A DNA stretch of 64,000 nucleotides from Sipunculus nudus (taxonomy: Eukaryota > Annelida > Sipuncula > Golfingiida > Sipunculidae). Of this stretch, positions 29,891 to 41,536 are shown piece after piece. Location: positions 51,861,386 to 51,925,385 of the forward strand of contig CM049322.1 of NCBI GenBank assembly GCA_026874595.1, read 5' to 3'. The notes beneath the pieces were generated by a model that was not told where the DNA came from, ran no database searches, and was given only the letters and a program-made list of their open reading frames with translations. The translations under genes and the position numbers were made by a program. Every line of letters starts with the position of its first letter. The stretch's first letter is position 1.

Positions 29891-30884
29891 AGAATCAAGG
29901 GTGAATCAAGAGCTTATCATTCTATAAAGACAGAGAACTAAGACGTTAAAAATGTAAAATTGACGTATGGAGCTATCATGTGCTCAGCGATATATTAAAT
30001 CCTATGAAGATTGCAGAGAAAATCCAAGTAACCGGATCATATTTTGCAGCGTTTAAAACGGCCTTCATGTGAATCAGACGTGTTATCCTGCTTTATTCTG
30101 GGCGGGGGGGGGGGGGGGGGGAGGAGGAATGCATCGGACGTAATCAGTGGCGCAAACCAAACAACGCGCGGGCCACGTCACCCGTTCTGCCCAACGTCCT
30201 AAATCAAGTTATAAAAAAATCATTTATAAAAATATAATAGATATCTTACCTTGAGGTGACCGAAGACAGTGTCTCCTGTTAGAAGTTTAAAAATTTATAT
30301 AAAACTTATATTAAAAATCTAGAAAATACAAATTAAATTAGAACAAGTTCCATGTAAAATTAAGGATACTCATATATTTTTTTAAAACTTTTAATTATAC
30401 TTTTTATATTTCATCATACAAATCTGAATTTAAGAGACAATTATTTTTACGATAAAATCACATAATAAATTCATAATGTCACAACATGGCCTCTTCTAGA
30501 TTATTACATGTACCGCTATTAAGTTTATACCTCAGAGTTTTCAATTTTATATTAATATTTAATTTTTCAACTTTATAATTTGATAATGAAAATCATAACC
30601 AATTTCTTACATGTTTAAACACAAACAGTTTATATCTTCTGAAATAAGTAATTCCTCGCAACATGCAATACATCACTTTGGGGATGTCAACCCGAGTGAA
30701 GCGAAGATATTGAGCCAGGTGGGCTCTGCCTACAAGTCTGACTAACACATATGTTAACAATACATTTATTTATGATAAAGTCTTCTAAAATTTGAATAAA
30801 AGTTAAATTTTTGATCCATTGCTTTCACAATTCTTTTTACAAAAGCATTACATCCTTATGTGTACATACCATGGGAATTTATTC

Positions 30885-31449
30885 ATCAGTGCTAATAGAA
30901 AAAATATGTACAGTAATAAGTTTGGGCGACCATCTCCGGATTTTTCAATAGTTATATTTCAATGGAGAATTTCTTGGCTGTGAATTTTTAGAGTGCGTTC
31001 TGGTGTCACTTCTGGCTACCCAGAGTCTTCCTTTAATTACATAACCACTTGGCCCATTATTTATAATAATATCCCCATGTGTACAAGTCCCTCAGTTTTT
31101 CATATTTCATGAACCACAGTCCATTTCACTATACATACACAGACCTATTTGTTATATTCATATAACCATGAGCCTCACATTTATAATGATATGCCCATTG
31201 GTTTCTTTCCTTCTTTAAATATAGTTCCATTTACTATTCTCTTTTAATCATATAAAGCCAATGTTGACAGTAATCCATGAAAGACTTTCCTAAGCCTATC
31301 CTTACATAATACGCTGTTGGTGTTTGAAGAGGAATGTTGTTTATCAGTGGCTGTTAAAAAATGAGACATCACCATCTTGACAGCTGTTGCTCACGTAGTC
31401 GAAAATTCTATAAGATATTCCAACGGAAAGTCCCCTGGGCATTTTGGAT
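30885..31449. other. Gene-free stretch between duplication and element
   Basis: Tandem-like passages of 'ttataa(t)aatat(c/g)ccca' and 'attcatataacca' (30990-31260), no exon. Confidence 0.35.
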
Positions 31450-32212
31450 GGTATAGGGACATATCGACTACCGTATATATCGGCCGCCGGCTGCTAACCG
31501 ACCATTTTGGCCACCAGCGCCCAGCAACAGGCGATTTCGGCGGCCAGCTCTAGTGAGCCACAGACCGGCACTGACTCTGTCTAGTAAACTATATCGGCCG
31601 CCATGTGAACCGGAGAGCACGATTTCGTCCGCCGAGCCCTTTCATTATGAACATAAGCCTTAATAGTCTTATTGTTATAAATTTACCCTTAACTTAATGA
31701 GGGGCGTGCACTGATTGTTTTCTAGATGTTAATAGTGACTCTTAGATTTTAGTGAGATAACTGGTGACTGTTCAGTAGCCTTCTAGGACAGCAGATAATG
31801 TCAACGTATATATATATATATTTTTTTTATGATATCAAAAATGCATAAAGTGCAATCTGTAGATTAGTTTTGTGTGAGGGAGAATATGGTTATGTGTGAG
31901 GAAGACTTGAATATATATCTGTAAAAAGCTCAAAGTCACCAACCCATTGATGATAGATTATTACCAAAATGTTAACAAGTGATACCTGTGAAAAATTAGT
32001 CTTTCCAGGCGGAATTAGCAGCACTGACAAACCCAATGTCAATGATTTGTTTTAAATAACAATGAAAAGCCCTCCCTCAGTTCTTAGGAACAGAAGAGTT
32101 GATTATGAATAGTAGAGTTGGTGGCGGAATTCCACTGCCGCTGTGCGCTGGTGGTCGACCTGGCCGGTTGTAGGCCGGCCGATATGAACGGGGGCCGTTA
32201 TGTTCCTTAACC
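31450..32212. mobile_element. Diverged copy of the GGCCGATAT element
   Basis: Starts GGTATAGGGACATATCG like the copy at 51268 and ends GTTATGTTCCTTAACC, an inverted decayed match. CGGCCGCC words recur in the left arm and GGCCGGCCGATATG in the right. No clear target duplication, in line with age. Confidence 0.6.
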
Positions 32213-32877
32213 ATGGAAAATTTTCCAAATATGTGATGATGAATCTGACCAAATGGTGTGAGTTAATAAGAGTTTACACACGGACATTGGTTGTGTATTT
32301 GAGTGATTTTTTCCAGCCGGTTATTCGTATGATCAATTTGATATTATAGTGAGCTTTTTATGGCTGATAAGAACGATGAAGACCCTGTTTTTTTTCGCGT
32401 GGCCTGGAATGTTTGGTTGCGTGCAGGTAAACTTTTATAATTTATCCCGCTCTGGTACACCAACGCAGAAAGCAGTATCAACGACAGGTAACCAATTGTC
32501 AACAGACATATATAGGCAGTCTCCGTGAATTGTCTGAACAAATTATCGGTTGGGGGGAGGGGGGGGGCTGTTTCCTTACTCTGGTAAGTATGACTGTTCA
32601 GAAAGGTTAAAATCCTGAAATACCCTGACGCACTTTCAAGCACTGGCAGGTGTCGTATGAACTAATGGGGTTAGTGTCAAAAGATATCCGATTTCAAAAT
32701 ACCCCATTAATTTATACTACGTGCCTGTGTTCCCAATAGGCATGTGCATTGGCATTGCCTGAAAACAGGCGGGTAGAGGATTGGGTGTGTGTGTGTGTGT
32801 GCAGGGTATCAAATTATGGCCTGTCCTTCAATGAATGAAATTCCATGAACGAAAATGTCAGTGTGTTGATATTTTCG
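32213..32877. other. Gene-free spacer before duplication copy 3
   Basis: A minus-strand ORF at 32344-32643 has a hydrophobic middle but no recognised family. A (GT)n at 32788-32802. Confidence 0.35.
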
Positions 32878-34907
32878 AAGTGTAACCCCGAAAACTGTGC
32901 GTGAAGTGCCAAAGCGAAAGCTTTGGGCTTGACACCGAATGAAATACAAGGAGATTCACAGTGTCAAAGTCCATTAAGCTTTCCCTGTTCCTTTGAAGAA
33001 TCAGGTAAACACAGAATAATGGCCTCGGACATGTCTGGGACATGGTTTTGTGTAACAAATATGCCATATTATGTTTACGTTCCCGTGAAAGGAGACACGA
33101 CTTGGAAAAAAAAGTGTTTGGTAGTCTGACATAAAGGCTTGCTTGCACGCGGGACCGTCACCTAGCAACAAGTAAATATTTTTCACGTCACCAATAGAAA
33201 CTAATAACAAATAGTTTGAGTCTTGTTTCGATCGCTGTTGCGTGCATGGATTACTATTGAATATGGCGTGCGCATAAAAAAGGCATGCTGATGTGGATAA
33301 TATATGTATGAGCTGGGTGCAGTGGGATTTTTTTTTTTTTTTTTGCATCAGAGTGTCGTCTTTTTGTGTGACTCAAGCAAATGTAAGGACCTGCTTGACT
33401 TGGCATCCTGGCGCTGCCTGACCAAGTACAAATCAAATATAAATCAGGAAAGATAACATTATAATGATACACATTTGACTGATAAATATTGAGATCAGAG
33501 ATTATTTATAATTAGAAAAAAAATGATCTCCTCTGTGTCTTTCTTGCTGATTACCTTATCTGATGCATTACTGATTCCATTGCTGTCAGTAACAGGTCAT
33601 ACTGTATACATGACTTCATTTAATGTGAATTCTGAAATAAATTTATCAACATGTTTTGGCCACCACATATTTCAAAATATAAATTCTTTGTAATATTGAT
33701 CAAATAGGCCGATAACCGTTTGCTTATAATGAAAATATATATTTGTCACTTTCTACCAATTGCCATTAAAACCGCTGGGTATTGACAGGTAAATAATCAA
33801 TTAAGATTTTATACTGGAATTCCCTGGTGTATCTTTCCAGTGAAATATAACATATAGATTTCTGTTCTGAACAGATATATCCAAATATACACCCCATTCT
33901 CTATTTATGATAGTAGTTATGTCATTTATGAATTTCTTATAGATCAATTTTGAACATAACTGTGTAATATCATATGATGTTTTCTTGATAAATACAATAT
34001 TCCTGTAAATACCATTATTCTCAAAGGTTAATAATCAAGTATGTCACACAACTTGTTTGTAAAGATGTTTGTACAGATGTTAAAGTAATATCAAATCATC
34101 TTCCTTTGTGAAAGATCCATCAGGTTTCATGGGGTCTCTCATTAAATGTATGTCTAATAAAGAGATTTTGTTATAAAATACAAATTTGTTTCCAATTTTC
34201 AACAATTTATAATTCCATAATGCTTAAGATACAACTTCAGGTGTACACTCAGGAATAAATTTTAATACATGAGCCCATGACAGCAAGCAGTTTTTATAGA
34301 ACGTTGCTTTTAACTTGGAATTATATTTACATCATAATTCGTTTTTACGAAGGCAACACACCAAATTATTTCTAGAAGTTTTGTTACAACTGAGTCCATG
34401 AATTTCCTAATACATAAATAAGTCATTTTACCCATAAAATGTGCTGAGCTTTTATCATTAAATTAACATCTGGTAGATTCTGACCACCTCTATTATATTG
34501 ATTAACTGCAGTGCAATATTTACCTTTTGTTTTTTAGCATCCAAACAAATATATTTACTGCTCTTTGTGTATATTCAATAAAACTTTGGGGTGGTATACT
34601 TATGTTTATTACATATAAAATATTTAATATAATAAGAGACCGAACCACTTCAATTTCATCTTATAGTCCTGTTTGCCATTTGCATGTAAATTGATTGACT
34701 TCTTCTGATGATATATATACTGGCCAAGCCATTAGACCTCTGATTATACATAATTTTCCTCAAGACAAGTAAAATGTGAAAGGCACTTTAAAATCTTCAC
34801 TCACAGAGAGGAATCGAGTATATGGCCTCTAGATCTACGTTTATGATAAAAAGGCCAGAAAAAAATATATTAGGAAAAGATACAAAACACATCTCCAGTG
34901 CTTCAAT

Positions 34908-35035
34908 TCCCCTTAATCCTGAAGAGCGCTGACCCTGGGTTGGGACCGCCCTGAAAATCTGATCGCTACTCGGCTGTGATCTGACCTGATGACTTTCCGG
35001 TTGATTCTTGTGCCCTACCCCATTGCCCAGTGCAA
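34908..35035 (-). repeat. Degenerate tRNA-derived SINE (paralogue of 27240)
   Basis: Minus strand CTGGGCAATGGGGTAGGGCA resembles an A box; GGTTGGGACCGCCCTGAAAA on the + strand matches copy 2. Confidence 0.4.
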
Positions 35036-35339
35036 TAAAAGTTCTTGAGTACTTTGGTAAATACGAAGCTAATGCAAGGGAAGTGTTTTTTATGTGTAAA
35101 TCCTTTGTGAGGTTAATGATTCCCTGTAAATACCTATACAGAAGTCCACAATAGAGCAGTGTTTCCTGTGTCCATGACCCGCGCTTTTAAACACATAGTA
35201 GATGAGATGCCCTAGCACTATACGGACTATACAGGTTGTATATATATTGTTCACTATGGATAGACTTTTTTTCGTACACTCAGTCATCCTATATACAAGA
35301 TCTGACGGGATACATCGATATAAGTGACACCCCTGGACT

Positions 35340-35531
35340 TGTGTAGATTCTGTTTTGTAACAGCCAAACTGCGCATGTGCAATGGACTGAATTGGCTGCT
35401 TATATTGATCTCAAATACATGAGATCCGTCAGACCCTGAGTGCGCGCTTTGGATATAACATAAGAGTTGACACACCTTTGAATTCTCTGTGAAACAGGTT
35501 TTACGGCCCGTAATTGGCACAATTAACACAG
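35340..35531 (+). promoter_or_regulatory. Promoter-like block with NRF1-like site and exon-1 donor (copy 3)
   Basis: TGCGCATGTGCA at 35370-35381, then GTGCGCGCTTTGGATATAAC, then TTAACACAG/GTAAGC with the donor at 35532. Order and spacing match copy 2. Confidence 0.4.
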
Positions 35532-35764
35532 GTAAGCATAATATATTATACAGGGATAAACTATAACCAGAGTCTCTATTAGGCTGTGGCATTGAAAGAG
35601 TGCAGTAGATATAAAATATTCCTATGTGAATGCTTTGTTTTGGGACATTTTTGTCAGCAAGGTATCATCAGGTACCATGCAGGTAGCTGATACGTCGGTC
35701 CTTTCCGGTAGGTATCTTTTCCGTAAAATTTGGGCCTTACTACGATTTAGGTTTATATATATAT

Positions 35765-36088
35765 ATGTGTGTGTGTGTGAGGGTGCCTTTGTGTGTCATG
35801 GTAGAAATGGTAATCACACTAATGCTAATGTTGAGATTTAATTCAATTTAAGGTAGCCACCTCACATCATGTCAGACATGTGTGAATTATGACATTGAAC
35901 CCCTTGGTATAATTACCAGTCGTACCGGTACAGATCCCAATTGTCACTTTTACTGGTACGATTGTCAGTTGTATCAGTGCAGTTAGCAATTTTTATTTGT
36001 ATCAGTACAAATTACAGTTGCGATCTGTACTGGTACAATTGCCGATCGTACCAGATTGCCATTTGTACCACGACACACACACACACCT
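35765..36088. repeat. GTACAAATGG inverted-repeat element (copy 3)
   Basis: TCATGGTAGAAATGG faces CCATTTGTACCACGACACAC; inner words GGTACGATTG and CCGATCGTACC recur. Confidence 0.55.
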
Positions 36089-36107
36089 ATATATATATAT
36101 AAATATA

Positions 36108-36919
36108 CAGTAGATCGCCGTAATTCCGAATGCCGAAGTTCCGAAAATTCATTTTTCCGAAAATTAAAATGGGGAACCAAAAATTTATTCGTATTTCCGA
36201 AATATATTTCAAGTATGTAAAAACCTAAAATGAGTATTGTAATTACGAGTCACAAGGCCTGCAGTCATGTGTTAAGCCCAGTGCTGACCCTAATTAATTA
36301 ATTCTGGGCCGATGTTGTCGCCGTGGCAAAGGTGTGAAAACTATAGCTAGCCCCACAACCCTCGGCCCCCTGTACCCCTAGCAAGCGACTGAACAGTTTA
36401 TCCAAGAGCACTTGTGTGTTATCAACCACATCTCGTTTGTACTCAAGCAAGCATCGTTCGTCGGCTTGGGACAGGATGACATGCCAAATAACTGAGCAGT
36501 TTACTCGCATCAGCACTGGTGAGGTATAATTGATTAAACGCTTGTGCTCGAACAGCTTTTATATGTCCCGGTCTTCAATTTAGTAGATCGATAAGAAACA
36601 CCGTGTTCCTTGGCGATGTCATTTGACCTTTCCCTCCAGTGAATTTGATGAAAGAAAAGAGAACGCACGTATCCTTGAAGCAGGTTAGACTGATCTTTGC
36701 CAATTATGCTCAGTAATAATCCAATATCTTTTATACGTCCAGGTCGTCAATTAAGAATATCGAAAAGAAACACCGTGTTCCTCGGGTAAAATGGCATTTA
36801 ATTAATCATAAACTGTTGTACTAACTTGCCGCTAGACCCTTGTCCGCTTTTCCGAATGTTCCTTTGCAACGAACAAAAGCTTGTCCCCCGACGATTTCGA
36901 AAAAAACGACGCTCTACTG
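36108..36919 (-). mobile_element. Tigger/pogo-like defective DNA transposon
   Basis: Ends CAGTAGATCGCCGT and ACGACGCTCTACTG are inverted and flanked by TA on both sides (812 bp). Copy 2 has the empty TA tract here. The minus strand has two decayed helix-turn-helix-like passages about 190 bases apart (PEEHGVSFRYS near 36775 and NDIAKEHGVSYRST near 36620), suggestive of the N-terminal DNA-binding region of pogo transposases, with stops. A further open stretch at 36298-36516 includes DERCLLEYKRDVVDNTQVLL. Assignment rests on TIR, TA target and the HTH-like text. Confidence 0.6.
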
Positions 36920-37819
36920 TATATATATATTTATATATATATTAGCATGTAACATAGAGCATTGTAATTTTCGGTAAAGTCATGTAACAACTAATAAATA
37001 TGGGATTGGAATCTTTCATTGTGTACCGCTGTCTTTTGTCTGATACTCGGTGTTGCTTTTCTCGCTCTCTGTAGTTTTGTTACCTGGCTAAGCTGGGGTC
37101 GCTTTACGTTTTCAGTGTTTGTTGGAGCGTATAGCCCTGTCTTCTGTTTGACATGTGGAGGCGCGGGTATCGTTGATTGGTGCTTATATACGGTGGAACG
37201 GGTGTAGCTTGATATCTGGGGGAGCGGGCGTCGTTGTCTGTTTTTTTATATTTGGTAGGAAAGCTAAAGTTAAAGGATTGTTTTAAATGAAAAAAAAAAC
37301 CTTGCCTGCCCCAAGAAACGCCGCACAATAAAAAACACATTTCGTATAAAAAAAGCTCGCTGTTGTATGATGTTTGGTGCAGCGCAAAAGCTGATGGCCC
37401 AGGACCATCGATCTGATAAATGAGAGTGGCTATTTTTCTGTAATTGTTCTGAAGAAAATACTGTGAAATACTGTGAAAAAGCACCTCGTATTTGGAATGG
37501 ATACAAGGCTGTGAACATTATATCCCCAACTCACTTTTCGATATGTAAGTCTGGTAATTTCTAAAACAGGTCAATCGATTTTTTAAACTGGTTTTCCTTA
37601 ATCACATAACGTAATCCGCGTATCTGCACGAGTAGTCCCCAAGAGTAGTCCGATTGATACACGTATATCATTCATCATATCAATTATAATTTAAGCATGT
37701 AAGCCTCATATCATTTTGTTAATATGCACCGATATCATTTGTAAATATCTTTTCTGTGACTTTGAGTAGAGATATGTATTTCCGCAATCGGTCAAATCTT
37801 TTTTATTTGTATCTTTCAG

Positions 37820-37912
37820 GCTGACTTAGAGTATCTACACGCCGATCCGTCCAGAGTCGACAGCATAAGCGACGCCGGTTGTTTCTAAGAAAAAAACACA
37901 CTACTCAGACAG
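37820..37912 (+). other. Conserved exon-like block, probably non-coding (copy 3)
   Basis: TTGTATCTTTCAG precedes and CTCAGACAG/GTGAGTATAT ends it; shares ACACGCCGATCCGTCCAGAG with 29316-29410. A Helentron-like element is inserted 31 bases past the donor. Confidence 0.45.
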
Positions 37913-37943
37913 GTGAGTATATAAATATATACTCTACAATTTT

Positions 37944-39533
37944 TAGCTCAGCTGACTTTAAGTCATCTGAGCTATAGAGATCACTCTTTGTCCGTCGTCC
38001 GTCCGGCCATCCGGCCGTCTGTCCGTTAACAAGGCACAAATCGATATTGATCATGGAGTGTTTCATCAGTTTCTGCAGACTGGTGGCGCCACCTGTATTT
38101 TTTCGATTTTTTACGATTTTTTTTCCTCTATTTTTGAGACCTGAAAAGATGCCGTCATCTGTTAACAGTGCTCAAATTGTAACCGCTGGACCTGGAATCT
38201 TCTAACTTTACATCCAGAAAGGTCCATGAAAAATCTCCTTGGAAACGTGGAATTAGGTCTCTGTAACCCATATTCTTCAAACTATATGGGGCTCCGAAGT
38301 CCCCCTTCCGAATAATGAAAAATTTGATACAAAAGCTCAAATATCTGAACAACTAATGCATTGATCACCATGATTCTGTGCATGGATATTGATCATGGAG
38401 TGTTTCATCAGTTTCTGCAGACTGGTGGCGCCACCTGTATATTTTCGATTTTTTACGAATTTCTTTCTCTTTTTTTCAGACCTGCAATGAAACTGTCATC
38501 TGTTAACAGGGAACAAATTGTAACCACTGGACCTGGAATCTTCCAACTTAACACCCAGAGAGGTCCATGAAATGTCTCCTTGAATACCTAGAATCAGGTA
38601 TCTGTTACTGATATCCTCCAAGCTATGGGACTCCGAAGTACCCCCCAGAATATTGAAAATTTGTTATAAAAGTTCAATATCTGAACAACTAATGCATTGA
38701 TCACCATGATTCTTTACATGGTTATTGATCATGGAGTGTTGCATCAGTTTCTGCAGACTGGTGGGATTACCTGTATTTTTTTCGATTTTTTTACGATTGT
38801 TTTTTTCTTTATTTTTTAGACTTTCAAAGAAGCTGTCATCTGTTAACAGGGCCCAATTCGTAACCGCTGGATCAAGATTCCTCTAACTTGACAATGAGGG
38901 AGTTTCATGAAAAGTCTCTGTGAAAACATGAAATTAGGTCTCTGTTACCCATATCCTTCGTAGTAATTACCCCTCAGAATAACTAAAAAATTGATACAAA
39001 AGCTCCAGTATCTGAATAACTAATGCATCAATCTCCATGATTCTTAGCAGGCATATTGATCATGGAGTGTTCCATCAGTTCCTGCAAACTGGTGGCGCCA
39101 CCTATATTTTGTTCATTTTTTAGGCATTTTTCTCTATTTATAACCTTCAAATAAAGTGGTCATCTGTTAACATGGCACAAACTGTAACCGCTGAACCTAG
39201 AATCTTCTTACTTGACATCCAGCGAGACCAATGAAATACCTCCTTGGAAACCTGAAATTAGGTTTCTGTTTCCCATATTCTCCGATCTATAGGGCTCATA
39301 AATACCCCAAGAATAATTAAAAATTTGATACAAACGACCTGCACTACCTGCATTTTTTTTTCAAATTTTTACGCATTTTTTTCTATTTATGAGACCTTCA
39401 TATGAAGCCCACTGAAACCCATTTCTAAGGACTGTTCACAATATTCATGATTTGTTTGCACTCTGGCAGTCATTTTGCTCATTGTTCAACATTCCTTGAA
39501 TTCAGCTGAGCGTCATGGCCCATGGGCCACTTG
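37944..39533 (+). mobile_element. Full-length family A Helentron-like element, four 340-bp internal units
   Basis: The head hairpin TAGCTCAGCTGACT...AGTCATCTGAGCTA (37944-37974) is followed by a GTCCGTCGTCCGTCC tract. About four 340-bp units follow, with TTGATCATGGAGTGTT recurring at about 38047, 38389, 38727 and 39057. The tail repeats half of the head (TTCAGCTGAGCGTC, 39501-39514), then has the palindrome TGGCCCATGGGCCA (39516-39529) and ends CACTTG before a T run. No coding capacity and no target duplication. The empty site is in copy 2 near 29441-29460. The architecture fits non-autonomous Helentrons; the class is inferred. Confidence 0.7.
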
Positions 39534-41536
39534 TTTTTATTTGAAGTTATGATCATATTCTTTCATGTATACATTTAACACGTATAGCGTAAACATTTTG
39601 TACACATCTGTATTTCCTACATAAAATATCTTGTTTGTCTGATCCAAACTGACACGTATTAAAATTTGCTCTCTCGTGAAGCTGGAAAAAAATCTTGGTT
39701 TAGGACGTTGCGCGTGACATGTTCCCCTCGCGATGTTTAATTGCGCCACTGGTCGCGTCCGATGAATGCCTTTCTCCCATCCCATATTAGCAGACTGAGT
39801 GAACCATAAAGATAATTAGCCAGGTGAGCCGAGCCTACACTACTGACTGCCACAGATGTAAACAATGCATTTATTCATGGGTCTCCTAAAATTTAATAAA
39901 ACAGGAATTTTTTTTATCAATTGCTTTCACATTTCTTTTTATAAGAAAAATAACATCCTTATGTGTACATGCTGTTGAAATTAAATCAAGATTGCTAACA
40001 GGAAAAAAATATATAATATTTGGGCAAAATGTAACGTACTGATTTAACATTTAAACAAATAACTAATTGTTTTGATCTTATATAATTTCTGGTACACAAT
40101 AAATTATATAAAGTTATATATGCTTGAAAAAGACTGATAATTCTACCCAGTAACATCCTTTCCGGACCTGGGGACCTTTTCAGGTTTTATTAAAAGTACT
40201 TTTCCTAGATCGTGGATCTTCTCCTGTATATTGCTAAAACGGAGGCTCCTGATATAAAAAAATATCCAATATGATATGATCAAAAGATATAATATATTTC
40301 CTTAATATATATGTGTGTGTGTACCTATATGTGTGTCAGTCTATAGTCATAGCTTCGTTTCGAATTCCAGTCACATACAAACTATTATATAGGTAGCCCG
40401 TGACAACCCAACTCTGTAGGCAATGATAACTGGGCTGATATCGAGGAATATCGAGGAATGCATTGCAGTGGTCTTCCATCAAGTTGCATTCATATTGTGG
40501 TAAACAGCCCATAATCTTAACATAATGCTACGAATGATGCATTAATGAAAGAAAATCCATGTGAACTCACAACCGAAACTGACATTTCCTGTATCGCGTA
40601 CAAGTTGGCAGCACCCAGTAACCCGTGCGAGCCATGCTTGTTTTCATGCGGTCACAAATTCAACAAACTTTACTTAGGGTTTTACCAATATGCCAATTTA
40701 GAATGTAATTTTACTCGTTCATGTTTGGTCTAGTTAGAAAGTACATTAAACATGCAAACGATAAGTCCGGTTAATGTCAATTGACAGCGTATATCTGTAG
40801 GCCATGAGGCGTCAGAAATGACGAAAATATGTGCATCCTCATGTGGCCTTATAATGCGTTCCTCAGACCTAGATGTAAAGGCACTCTGGCAGGCCAGTAA
40901 TCTGGTCGTGACGTCAGTGGGCCGATATGGCGCTACTACGTAGGCCAAGAGTGATATAAACTTAGCTTCTAGATTGTAAATACTGAAGACAAGATCTGTA
41001 GAATTTCTTTTCTTCGCCTTTTTTTCTGTTGTGGCGTCGCATATGGTGGTCAGTAAACTTAAAGTATTCTTTTGGTTGCACGCGTGATAAGCCGTTGTGA
41101 TACATATTGCGTTTGTGATGTCATAACACTGTACAACCCGAATGATGTGTCTATAGTTCTACAGGAAAACATGGCGGTGCAAAATGGTTGCAGGTGGCGC
41201 CACCAGTTTTGCGTATGATAAAGAGCTATGTGAGATCTATACACATACAAAATTTTAGCCCAATCGGTCAAACGGTTCCCGAGATATGAGCTTGGATGTC
41301 ATCAGCGTGAATGTGAATGTAGGTGGCGCCACCTGTCATAAAATCAAGAAAGCTATCCTGGATGTATACACATGACGAATTTCAGGTGAATTAGTCAATT
41401 CACTGCAGAGATATGAGTGATTTTAACCCAAGGCAGAAGAACAGATGGACACTGTGCAAACATGGTTACAGGTGGCGCCACCATTTTTTGTGTATGTTAT
41501 AAAGCAATCCAAGGGCTACATTTGTATCAATTTTAT

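Larger units (their letters stand above)
24010..30880 (+). repeat. Segmental tandem duplication, copy 2
   Basis: Collinear with 32878-40000. Shared anchors include AAACTGTGCGT..AGTGCC (24029/32892), TTGAACATAA (25333/33950), TGATATAAATACC-type text, TGTGTAAATCCTTT (27441/35093), CAGTCATCCTATATACA (27650/35279), the promoter-like block, and the exon-like block at 29316/37820. Divergence with many small indels suggests an old event. A local tandem duplication of about 300 bp (26421-26668 and 26725-26962) is specific to this copy. Confidence 0.8.
32878..40000 (+). repeat. Segmental tandem duplication, copy 3
   Basis: Collinear with 24010-30880, interrupted by two elements missing from copy 2: 36108-36919 and 37944-39533. 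Past the second insertion the match resumes (CTTTCATGTATA, TGTATTTCCTACATAAA, CATCCTTATGTGTACAT). A roughly 90-bp piece (39690-39785) matches copy 2 at 30118-30200 in inverted orientation. Confidence 0.8.

Noticed and set aside
37019-37207. Hydrophobic ORF resembling a membrane protein
   Set aside because: The matching part of copy 2 (28495-28620) does not keep the frame, and there is no supported start or splice site.
38040-39540. Tandem 340-bp units as a CRISPR array
   Set aside because: Units are long, diverged and without unique spacers; the setting is an animal genome.
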